Assembly: GCF_037975245.1 (NCBI RefSeq)
Contig: NC_092579.1
Coordinates: 17,915,678-17,979,677 of the forward strand
Source: Apostichopus japonicus
Lineage: Eukaryota; Echinodermata; Holothuroidea; Aspidochirotida; Stichopodidae
Reading direction: 5' to 3'
Length of the DNA: 64,000 bases
Part shown: piece after piece, positions 26,001 to 36,343 of the stretch
Layout of the letters: every line of letters starts with the position of its first letter
Numbering within the stretch: position 1 is the stretch's first letter
Translations under genes and position numbers: made by a program
Notes under the pieces: model-generated
The model's database searches: none
What the model saw: the letters and a program-made list of their open reading frames with translations, nothing else
What the model was told of the DNA's origin: nothing

Positions 26001-29000
26001 GGATAAAGAATGTTACGTCAGGAGCAGCAAATAAAACTTGTGGGAAGTTTCCATCCTCTCTAACCTTACCTTTCCTATAAAATATCATGCCGGCTCTGGG
26101 TCCCCTGAGTGACTTGTGAGTCGTACTGGTAACAATGTCACAGACTTCAAAGGGGTTGGCTACAACATCAGCTGCCACCAAGCCACTGACGTGGGCCATG
26201 TCAGCCATCAGGAATGCATCGTGTTCGTCGCAGATTTCTCTGAAACGCTTGTAGTCTAAATTTCTGGAGTAACAGCTGATACCTGGTGAAGTAAGAATAA
26301 ATTTGTAGTAGCTGGTTGCATACCACTGATACTCATATTTAAAATAGCTGGATTGTCACACTCCAGGGTGCATCAAGTATGACAGAGGCAGCGTTCTAAA
26401 ACGAGGGCTACCAGAGCTACTCTTCTCTCCAGGTAACGAAGGCTACGTAGATTTCCATTAAATTCTTGCAGGCCGACAGTAGGCTACAGCCCCTACGAAA
26501 CCCAAGTGGTGTAAAACAGGACTTGGTGTGTCCCGACTTTCTCGACAAATCTTCAATCTTCAAAATTTGCTTTATTATTTTCCAGTCTGATTTTTCTGTG
26601 CATTTTTTTTTTTAAATCTTCCTTCAAAACATCTGTAATTCCTTAAATTAAGAAAGGTTTATAGACATGTTTTTTTAACTTCCACCCTATAAATCCAGAT
26701 GACTTCCACTATTTTGATTGGAAATGAAACCCCTCCCCCACCCCCACCCCCACTGCCCTCCAAGAAAAACAAACACACAGTTGGAAAGAAGCTTGACATG
26801 TGTAAGTTGCCATGAATTGATGAAAATATAAATCTATTTTCTAACCTGCTATGACCAACTTGGGATGAAACAGTCTTGCCGTCTCTGCTAATTTATCGTA
26901 ATCTATCAGTCCAGACACTGGATCTACTTTGTAAGGCATTGATTCAAAGAATATCGACGTTGCTGAGATCTTTTTCTTGCTGGTCATGAAACCGTGGGTG
27001 AGATGACCGCCGTCCGGTAAGTCCAGACCCATTATCCTGCCGTGTGGTCCGACCACTCCTGTGTAGACTGCGAAATTCGCCGGGGAACCGGAGTAGGGTT
27101 GGACGTTGACGCCCCATTTCTCTGGATCGAGTCTGTAAACCTCTAGCGCCCTCTGTTGGCAGATGATTTCCAGTTCGTCATAGTACTCGGTACCACCATA
27201 GTATCTGCAGGATACAACATGTCAGGTAATTAATAATCTGGCACGATTGCATGACATTCAACGCCATTTTTTGTCCATAAAAAAAAATTGCAATGCATTG
27301 TTAACGTGAACATAATTTCAGGTTGTACAGTCAAGCCATTTTGGTTTCCTATTGAGTTTTGTGTTGCATCTGAGGAACTGAACCAATGGCCCTGTGTGTT
27401 AGGCTACAAAGTCCAGCTACTATACTTTAATTCATAAACTTGAGATGTTTAAAGGCTCACTTTACCTAAAATTAGAAGAAAAAAAAATACAACCTAAAGG
27501 GCAGTTTTCTTTTTTTTCTTAATGGTTTCCAACATGACAAATTAATTTCACACCTGATGTAATCCTTTAAGTACTGTGTGTTTAATACTAAATATGTATT
27601 GTATTGTATGCATCTAAGCATGAACCAAGCCTACATTCCTGCTTAAAGCTTAACAAGTATTATAACAAAATGTACATAGATTAGGATAACAGCAATGGAC
27701 ACTGCCACAATTTCAACAGACCCCCACTCTTAGGACTTGTTGGCCAGAATGAAAACAATGCATGTTTCCTTAAGCTTTGATAATGGACGTCAACCCTTTT
27801 CAATCTGTGCATGTATTAAGTTTACAAACATGGTAATGTTTCCTTTATATATCTTTGCCTACAAAGTATACAATAAAAAAAACGTACAGTACTGATCGTG
27901 GGCACCAGCACTTATAGTCATACACAGAATAGCTGAGGTCAAGGAGGTACATTTGCAGTCTAAAATGTGACCATGAAAGGTCACAGTCACAAGATATTGA
28001 CTCTTGGGGATGGCCACGACAGATATCAAAAGTGATAGTGCATATGTAAGCAGGGAACATGTTATTGCATAGCAAAATAGTGCATAATATGGGCAATAGC
28101 TGTACAGATGCCAAAATTTATAGTGGATTTTGTTCACAGGAACCATATTATTTTGAAAAAGAGATAATAAAGCCTTCAATACTGCTACAGTACACAAAAT
28201 TTGGACATTAAATTTAATATCACCTTAATTCCTAATTTCCTGTACACTCCTTCGACATGCATTACAGGATACTATACACATAAAGAACTATGTACTGATT
28301 CTCATATTCAATTTAAAATACATACTGCTACCGTGCTAAACAAGTGACAATGATGTACCCCTTTACTTTTGACTGATCGATCTATAACTTTGCTATATAT
28401 TGCATTTCTCTGAACTAGACCCGATCTGCTTTTATGAGTTTTAAGTCACTAAACATTTTCCGTACAGTGTTCATTAATTACTGTATTAATGTCACTGGTA
28501 GGAACACACAGACAGTAAGAGAAGGATCTATTCTACTGTACCAATCAGACAAAATTCACTTTTTCCACTTTGAAAGCAAAAGGCAAAGCAATCTTAATAA
28601 GTTAATAGTACTGAACATGCTGGTATCCAATAAGCCTATATACGGTAACGAAACACAGTGACAGAATGTAGCAGTACTGTACACTACAGTGTGGTAGAGA
28701 ATATCAGGTATTGATGCCATCTCTCTTGTAGAGTACATCACTGGTAGGCTTTGTTTAACTAGAGGAATGGCAGAACATTGGATCATGATCAAAATCCTAC
28801 ACTCATGACTACCTCCCTGATGAAACATTTCTGCCCTCTGGTTATATCTCTACATTTTGATCCTGTGTCATGGGGAAGGGGAGGTTGTGGGGTGAAGGGG
28901 ATGGCATCAAAGGCATAAGATCACAATTTAAGTCAGGCTATGAGCTTGGAGGATAAAGATACCCCTTGGAGGATCAAGATACCTCAAGATCTATGCAGGG

Positions 29001-32000
29001 GAGCAATGCAAAACATCCTGCTTGGTTTTCTCTAAAAATTTGTAAGACAGTGCTAGCTTATGACAGTCTTTGTAAAAAAACACAATAAAGTCAACGAACT
29101 AAGAAATGGATCTCTGGTCATTTTTATTTATGACGTCTTCAATACTGCCAACAACATCCACTGCTACTGATGAAGTGATAAAGGTGAGTTTAATTGCCCC
29201 GATTTTTGTTACAAAAACCCCCACTGTTTACCTGTTTCCGGGGTATCCCTCGCAGTATTTATTCTGCATGCATGAACCAAGAGCCTCCAGTACAGCTCGG
29301 CTGGTGAAGTTCTCTGAAGCGATGAGTTCTAAACCGTTAATCTGTCTTTGTTTTTCTTTACGGATCAAGTCATATATCACCGGATCATTTTGCTCCAAAG
29401 GTTGGTCTCCGAACCAAACATCCTTCTCTCCATTTGACTTGCCATTGGACGACATCTTGGCCTGATGAAGAAGAAAGAGACGTATGTGAACAGTACAAGA
29501 TGTAAGAAGGTAGACTGTGTCATGGACAACACTGTTCTGTTTAAATTTAACACAGTCAAATTTCCAGACCAGCATTAATTGTTTATTCTTTAAGTAGTCG
29601 GTATGGAAGTGGCTGCTATGGCTGTGTGACATACAGTTATTGTAAGTCACATCTAGGTCTGTTGATGCCAAAGAACAGCCAATGAGCAGGTAATTTAGTT
29701 TAGTTCACAGTTTGTTTATTGTATTTCTACCATTTCACAACATACACAAAATTGATATTTTATAACAATTTTACATGTGTTCATATATAAGACAGGGTTT
29801 GGATCGTTTGGTCAGACTGACGCTGATGTAAGATTTATAACAAAATAGTTAATGTGTTTGTAGAGGAACCAGGATAAGCATTTGGCTTTGCTAGTCTGGT
29901 CGCTCCCCCCCCCCCTTCCCCAGAAATAGAAAAAAAGATTTTGGAACAAGTTAAACCTAACTGTATGCCAATTCTGTCTTCCTTGACATACAGAAATTTA
30001 CATTGATATGGTTATCACCACTAATGCACATTTATACATTAACACTTGTAAACATTTGTATACTGTACACATGATATACTGTATGTATTAAACATACAAA
30101 CACAATTACACACATGTACTAATACATGTACTAATATGTGTAGTACTATTTATTTATTTTATTTTTAAGAATAAAGATGTGGAGGCAGGAATAGCTACAT
30201 AAGGACAATTACAAGACGTTGACGGGTGAAGTTTGAATGTGGCGTTTCAGTGACATTTTAAACTGACGCAAGGATTTTGTATCACGCTTGGAAGTGAATT
30301 CCAGAGTATGACACACCACGATTACCAATAAGCAATTGGTTTTGGTTTTGTAACTTAAAATTTTTTCCTGCTATGGTTCACAAAGTGGCAGAACAAATAA
30401 ACACTCCTGACACACAAATGTAACTTGAAGCAGTCCTACTGTACACTCTACCAATAGTTTCTTTTTTCAAACTAACACCTCTCAGCATTTTTTTCTATTT
30501 TGTACGGTTTGCTTGCAGCGAGAACCGAAACTTTCCAACGAACCTAGTTTGAGTGGATCGTGAGGTTTTCCAACCCACAGTTGATGGAAACATATCAGGT
30601 ACAATGTACTGTACATGCTGTGTACCTACTGTACCTCTGCAATGATGTTAATAATGGGCAGAGAATAATTATTCATCAAATTTTAATAGCAAATGCTATA
30701 AAAAAATAAAATTAACTATCGATAAAAATGCTATATATATAAGTGCTAAAATGAACATGTTATATAATTTTCTTACATACAGTACATGTAGAGCAGAGCT
30801 GGAAGTTGCAGAATTTCCCGTATATATGCATCATTGCACATGATTTGCAATGTTAACCAGTGCTATACTATTTCTTGAAAAATACTGTATGTACAGTGTA
30901 TCTTAAAGCAACATCAAATGTGATGATTGGTAGTCTCTTATTAAAGAGAGAGAAAAGGATTCACTTAAATGTTGAAATGGCCTACCAGACTACCACCTGA
31001 AAACAGTCCAGAAAGACCTTTATATCTCTGCAAGTCCAGTAACAGTCTTTTACAGTATGTTATGGAAGCTTAAAAGTGTCATCAACATAAGAAAAACTTT
31101 GCCTCATAAGTTGACATTTTTCAGTAAATTGTTTAGATAACAAGATAATATCTTATAAAAATCAGAAAAATGTTGGATTCCTCAGTTGCTTTAACTGAGC
31201 AATTGAACAATTTTCTGCAAAATGTTTAATTGACAACCTATCGTATCTTGTCAATTCAACATATTTCTGCAAAAAGGTCAATTGTTCACTTCATTCCAAC
31301 TGAGCAAGTGAAAAATTTTCTGCAAAATGTTCAATTGACAACATAAATTGACTTGTCAATTCAACATTTTTCTGCAAAATGTTTAATTGTTCACTTCATT
31401 CCAACTGAGCAATTGAACAATTTTCTGCTTAATGTTTAATTGACCACTTATCATATGTCATTATTTCAACAATTTTTGCACTCCTATCACTCCAATTTGT
31501 AAATCATTTGTAAGTTGGACTTACTTGGGGAACTAGTGATCTACATATTTTGTACAATGTAGTGATCTTAAGCCTTTTTCATCACGATCCTAGGACCATA
31601 AAAGACTGGAATACATTATCCTTGGCTGTTAAAGAGAGCCCTAGTCTTGGGTGTTACTAAAACGAATGACAATTGCGTTACACATAACAAATGACAATAT
31701 GTTGTACACACTAAAAAATTGTGTTGACTAAAACGAATAACAGGAATGAGAGCACAGACATTTGCTTCAACCGGATATCACAGTTCAGACTTCGTGGGTA
31801 TCTAGATCTAGTAAAGTACGGACAAGATAAAAACGCACCTTACAGTAAGCGAAATTGTAAGTTTGATTTTAAAAAGTAAATTTAATGTCATTTTTCCGAT
31901 AATAATTGTTATAAACTAACAATACTATAATCTTGAAACGGCTTCAGTTATCTTTCTACATAAATCTACAGAGGTAAAAAGCACAACATTCAAGAGCATT

Positions 32001-33154
32001 CTCACACAAAAACTTTCCCTGTTGTTTCTATCCGTGAATTACACCAAAACCATGCAACCACGTAACATGCGATTTTCCTCAAATCATTTTTTGCGCAGAA
32101 AACCAATAACCGCATTTACTCCACTCCGTTAATCATTCTATCTCTTCTCACCACTGTCCTTCTTTGTCATTCGTTGTCATTCGCTGTCATTTGCAAATGA
32201 TAATTCACCCTGTACAAAGTCAATTGTCATTCGGTCATTCGCTGTCATTCGTTTTAGTTTGTCCCCTAGTCTTGAGGTGTTTAAGACAAGATTGCCCACA
32301 CATTATTTTTACAGTAGCTCTGCTGCGCTACACGCCAACATCCTCGTTGTGATACCCGAGAGAGGTTTTTAACGAGTATCCTACAGAAACAGAAACTTCA
32401 CCTCAGAAACACTTCCTCAGCAATTGGCCCATGACATGTAACCAAGAATAAGATACTAAGACAATTATATGCTAAACAAACAAAGTGTCAAGAAGGAGTC
32501 TAAATACACTCTGTAGGCCTAGGTCTACTCTTACAGTAAGGCCTTGACTTGACCTAATTTGTTTGAGAAAAATTTCAAAAATATTTGATAAAAGGGACAC
32601 TTTTGAGTTCTTCATTCACTACAGAACTTGAAAAACATAGTAAGGTGACCAGACATCCCTGATTTCCAGGGACAGTCCTCTAAATCTGACATTATGCCAG
32701 ACTACTTACTGTCCCTGGACTAAAAGTGTCACTGTAAATGTCCACAGTCGTTACATAATGTCAAAGGAATATCAAATGTATTTGATAAATGTCCCTGAAT
32801 GATATACATTTGAACGACAACTAGTCAAGTTCTAACAAGTAACATTGTAACAAGTACTAGTCTAGGCTAGTACTGGTACTGTAGTACTAGTAGTCTATTA
32901 CTACTGCTACTAGCCTAAGCCTGGGCATAAGTTACATCACTTGCCTAGGCATTTTTAATAACAATCAATGGCGGGAAAGTGTTTTGTTGCACAATGACTG
33001 TACACGAAAATTTGAAGTAGGGCCTACGATCGGTTCGTCTTCTTTTTCACACCTGACAGGTGCTGAAAATACCTCAAAACGTAAATATGATTAGCCTTAC
33101 CTCGTGAACATGTGCCAGTTTAAGTTTCTTCTCCGGGACTGCTGTATGGCTCAT
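23085..33154 (-). CDS. SHMT1: Serine hydroxymethyltransferase, cytosolic type
   Basis: PLP enzyme interconverting serine and glycine while loading one-carbon units onto tetrahydrofolate. Coding exons in transcript order: 33154-33101, 29461-29232, 27204-26846, 26282-26070, 25432-25319, 24686-24564, 24015-23788, 23251-23085. All junctions are GT-AG and phases agree, giving 495 codons plus stop TAA; the vertebrate cytosolic enzyme has about 483. Visible motifs: [54 protein letters not shown] (residues 242-252), the lysine motif [10 protein letters not shown] with Lys271, [14 protein letters not shown] and GTPALTSR. The sequence SCYSRNLDY and the C-terminal FPLPGL resemble SHMT1 more than SHMT2, and no mitochondrial presequence is obvious. 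Exon 1 (18 codons) is inferred from its GTAAGG donor, the in-frame join and an upstream in-frame TAG. A second in-frame Met21 in exon 2 (29455-29453) is an alternative start. The 3.6-kb first intron carries LINE relics and a nested transposon. Confidence 0.95.
24765..25181 (+). pseudogene. Antisense open frame with death-domain-like stretch, inside an SHMT intron
   Basis: A 138-codon open frame lies in the intron between SHMT exons 6 and 5, on the opposite strand. Its C-terminal part (about 25026-25130) reads LGRALDLT, then KQDTEV and LLSGWEKW. That spacing resembles helices 2-5 of death domains (LA.ALGLT...QD......ML..W). The N-terminal part resembles nothing I know, and there is no clear splice acceptor. 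It is either a stranded exon relic or coincidence. Confidence 0.25.
30215..30360 (-). mobile_element. Relic of the C-terminal end of a LINE reverse transcriptase
   Basis: On the minus strand two frames show the typical end of a non-LTR retrotransposon polyprotein: [10 protein letters not shown] (compare GKRS..Y.GP), then after a frame slip [20 protein letters not shown] (compare LP..I....S...FK..LK). A stop follows. It lies in SHMT intron 1 in the same orientation as the gene and is broken. Confidence 0.45.
31193..31480. repeat. 105-bp tandem repeat, nearly three copies
   Basis: The word AACTGAGC starts at 31193, 31298 and 31403, exactly 105 bp apart. Each unit contains TTTTCTGCAAAATG and the inverse-looking pair CAATTGA/TCAATTG. 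It lies within SHMT intron 1. Confidence 0.85.
31575..32395 (+). mobile_element. LINE 3'-end relic split by a later insertion
   Basis: The parts 31575-31649 and 32266-32395 together match the end of the LINE relic at about 39130-39307 (shared words AAAGACTGGAATAC, GAGAGCCCTAGTCTTG, GTTTAAGACAAGATTGCC). The LINE is on the plus strand, antisense to SHMT, in its first intron. The inserted element is described separately. Confidence 0.8.
31650..32265. mobile_element. Non-autonomous DNA transposon nested in the LINE relic
   Basis: The insertion is flanked by CCCTAGTCTTG on both sides (31639-31649 and 32264-32274), a target duplication of at least 8-9 bp. The intact sequence at the paralogous LINE near 39181-39200 shows the unduplicated site. 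The ends carry inverted repeats containing ACTAAAACGAATGACA. The right side has repeated GTCATTCG words. It has no coding frame; the superfamily is not assigned. Confidence 0.75.
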
Positions 33155-33159
33155 GACAT
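33151..33159 (-). promoter_or_regulatory. Two-codon upstream ORF overlapping the SHMT start
   Basis: Read on the minus strand the sequence is ATGTCATGA. The first ATG opens a Met-Ser-stop frame whose TGA overlaps the main ATG (TC-ATG-A). If the transcript includes this stretch, ribosomes starting at the upstream ATG would terminate on top of the main start. This assumes the inferred exon 1 is correct. Confidence 0.4.
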
Positions 33160-33201
33160 ACAGTGTTAGTGGACTAGACTATGGACTGTTTATCAACGTA
33201 C

Positions 33202-33211
33202 CCTTATAAAA
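33202..33211 (-). promoter_or_regulatory. TATA-like element upstream of SHMT exon 1
   Basis: The minus strand reads TTTATAAGGG about 50 nt before the proposed start codon. That spacing would place transcription initiation only about 20 nt before the start. No other core element is evident, so this is a weak prediction. Confidence 0.3.
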
Positions 33212-34466
33212 TTTGGTGACACGACAATATTTGTTGAGCGGAGTAGCTAGCTGTTCTGTTGCATGCATGCGAATTATTTTCGCGTGTGTTACAAAACCGT
33301 GGTAAGGCTTCCATTATGGGTGACATTGTAATCATGAAAAGAGGTCATATAGATATTGTTTTTATATTATCTGACGTGGTGTTGTGCTTCAAATCTGTAA
33401 TTCTAGATATTACATCCAAACATTAAAGATGAGTTTGTGGTGTCATTTTAAGGTCAGATATTACTCGCAGTATCCATTCTTTACTACTTAATAGCTCATG
33501 TAAAGTGGAAAATTACCCACAGGCCATCAGGCAGATATTGCGAAATGTCTCCTCATGAATATTAATAACATGGAAAAGTTTCCACTTTAGGGACGACAAA
33601 TGGAATAATGCTTTTTGGTTTCCCAATTCCCCGAAAACTAAAGAGTCACTCTTGCTGACCTTGCAAATAGTGTGGGAGGACCTCGGATTGAAAAGTTGGC
33701 AATGAAAAATAACGTGGATCGTTAAGTCGGTAATTCTTATTAATGTTAGATTCGTCCGATATGGGAGCATGCAGAACCTTTGTATTCAAAGCCGAAGGCA
33801 AAGTGGAAAACCCAGGTCACAAATCGGGTAGTCTATACATGGTTAAGTTCTTCATTAAATTAACGCCCTCGTTTTCGGCCTTTGGTCTAATATCATGTGT
33901 AGCATTATGTTCCCCTTCTAGAGGAATCGTGATATAAACCTGACGATGATCACACAATCAGTCACGATACAATGGCATAGCCGTAGTAGCCCAATTTGAT
34001 TGAGGGAGGGAGCGGGTGGGGGATGTATAACGACTTGTCAGAAAAATATAACGAAATTGGTTCGCAAGGCTACTTTAATATGCATAATGTATAGGCATTA
34101 CATCAGTTATTACATTGCGTTCCAATTACATTCAATCTTTGCCGTATTATTACCCTTCCACATTAGTGATAATAATATAAGTTTAACCATTGACAAACAC
34201 ATTGCAATTTATTTTTCTTTCAGTAAATGTACGAAAAATTCTCAGAATATTGCCTGATTCTTCCCAAAAAATATTTGGTTGGGCTGCAGCACTCCCCCCC
34301 CCCCCCTCCTAGGCCTATGTGTAAGAGGACTGGGCTTGCGCGCGTATCAGTCGGTTATTTGTTTAGATTTACATGTCCAGGTATTTTCCTGGGTAACTTT
34401 TCTTAAACAGTATATGTAGCATTACGTTCCCCTTATATAGGAGAATCGTGATACCCACCTGACGAT

Positions 34467-34845
34467 CAGTGGCGGAGCTAGGAGTATTGGTCAGGAGGGG
34501 CGAGAATGGTGTGCAGGGGCGCTTTCGACACTATCTAAGCGGAGCGCCACCACTGGTTGGCGCGTAGCGTACAGACATTTTTTGAGTAAAGATACTCCAT
34601 AGATCGCCGAAAATGACCCTTTGCGGGCCTGGCTAATTTGCAGTAAACGAAGAATAAATAGGTGTCATCGCCAAATTACACCAACAAAATGTGACAAATG
34701 TCAATAAGTAGATGAGAGCGCAATAAAAAAGTCAATAATCGCGAATAAGTAAAAAGTGGTAAAGAGCTGAAAAGGGCGCCAGCATTCCATTTGAGCCCGT
34801 CAGGGGGGCATCCGCCCCCTGACTGTATATGACGCTCCGCCACTG
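34467..34845. mobile_element. hAT-like MITE, copy 1 (CAGTGGCGGAGC family)
   Basis: The ends are CAGTGGCGGAGC and its inverse GCTCCGCCACTG. Flanking 8-mers are CTGACGAT and CTAACGAT (7 of 8). The same dispersed repeat without the insertion is present at about 33895-33970, where TGACGATGATCACAC is continuous, so the empty site confirms the 8-bp duplication. The 379-bp interior has no reading frame. Confidence 0.88.
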
Positions 34846-35937
34846 CTAACGATGATCACACAGTCACAGCCTTGATGCAAGGGGACTGGGGTTGAGAGGG
34901 ACCGGTTCTACCACTACCTAATTAAACTTCCCAGTATCCCCTTTTCTTACCGCCCAACAGTTCCCCAAACAACAAAGTAATATAGGTCTATCTTGATAAT
35001 CAACTCTCACGCCGAAAAAAAAAGAATTAGCGCATGAGTAATCAACCTTAAATCCGAACTATTAATTATCAAACTATGAAATATGTAATTACCAAGATGA
35101 GTTCAATCGTATCCACTACTGTAATGAGAAATAGGAAAGGATGATTTGGCCAAGTTAGCTCCTCTAACTAATTTTATTTTCACACGATCCATAATGCAAA
35201 TGGTGCAATTAGGTTTCCAGAAAAGTGACTCGGTATTATAAGGCACAGATGAACATTTAACTTTGCCTATTATGGAGACTGCCGGATATTGACTGTGTTC
35301 AAAATATGTCACCATTTTAAAGGATTGGTTCAGTTGGTTGACATGTCTATTTTGTGTGATAGAGCACAAAAAGAACAGTGAAGAAACTACCATGATAGCA
35401 TGCTCTGTTAAAGAGATATGACACTTTGAAGATATCAAAATTTCTTTGAAAACGACTAGTGTAGAAAGACTTACTGTGAGGGTGTGACGTCACATCTTCA
35501 CTTCCTTAACATTTGTGAATATATTTCTTTAAAAATTATTTACATATTTTAACACATTTCAAAATAATAGGCCTATAGCCTAATGAAAAATTCGTCAGAT
35601 GTTTAATCTCAAATACTTCCTTTGACAAATGTGAGATCACCTGACATATCTAAGCTTTTGGTTGAAAGTCATGAAATCTCACAAAATATTGAGAGAAAAA
35701 AAAACAAAGACTTTTCAGGAATGTGAGGATGTGACATCACAGCTAGTCAGATTTCAGCAGTTTCGACACAATCTGATAAAACTTTATACTTGAATATCTC
35801 TTTAACCGAAAAAAAAAGATATTTGAACAGTTTTTTCACCATTGTGTGTCTTTGAGAGTCCTCTTTCATATAACATAAACATGTATGACAACTGAACCAA
35901 TCCTTTAAAATCCCTCTAACATGCTGGCAAGGGAACC

Positions 35938-36000
35938 CAGAGCCGTATATACGGCTCTGAGGGAACCCAGAGCTCTATATATACGGCTCTGAGGGAACCG
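35938..36000. repeat. 22-bp perfect palindrome with an imperfect tandem copy
   Basis: 35938-35959 is a perfect palindrome centred on AGAGCCGTATATACGGCTCT. About 30 bp on, a second copy (35969-35992) has kept only one arm, and both are embedded in a direct repeat of CTGAGGGAACC. It lies about 350 bp upstream of the GGA start codon. Confidence 0.85.
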
Positions 36001-36343
36001 AATATCTGCTGCCACCTACATCGAAAATTTCAAATCGGATGAATTTGGATCATTATTACCCTGTATGACTGACATAACTTCCTGAAAATTTTTCAACACC
36101 CCCTCCCCCCCAAAAAAAAAACGACGTCACTAAGGGGCAAGTCAACACGGATACCTCCATCATGTAATTACTGGGCTTCGATGACTTACATGCAAGTTTA
36201 ATTGAAGTAGTTAATCTAGGTGGAAGTGCTCCGTCTAGACTGGCTCTCGCTGCTAGCTTGCGACGTTACAAAGAACGACTGGTCTGCAACGGCTCAGCAG
36301 CTTCACCTTTGACCGAACTTTACGAAAACAGATTCATGTCAAC

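Larger units (their letters stand above)
33215..36120. other. Intergenic region between divergent SHMT and GGA
   Basis: No gene is recognisable. It holds a dispersed repeat in two copies (33895-33970 and 34412-34870), the second interrupted by a MITE, and a palindromic stretch at 35938-36000. A weak CRE-like ACGACGTCAC lies at about 36120-36130, some 215 nt before the GGA start. Confidence 0.6.

Noticed and set aside
27845-28197. Overlapping minus-strand frames of 89 and 112 codons
   Set aside because: They lie in an SHMT intron, overlap each other in different frames, and show no recognisable domain.
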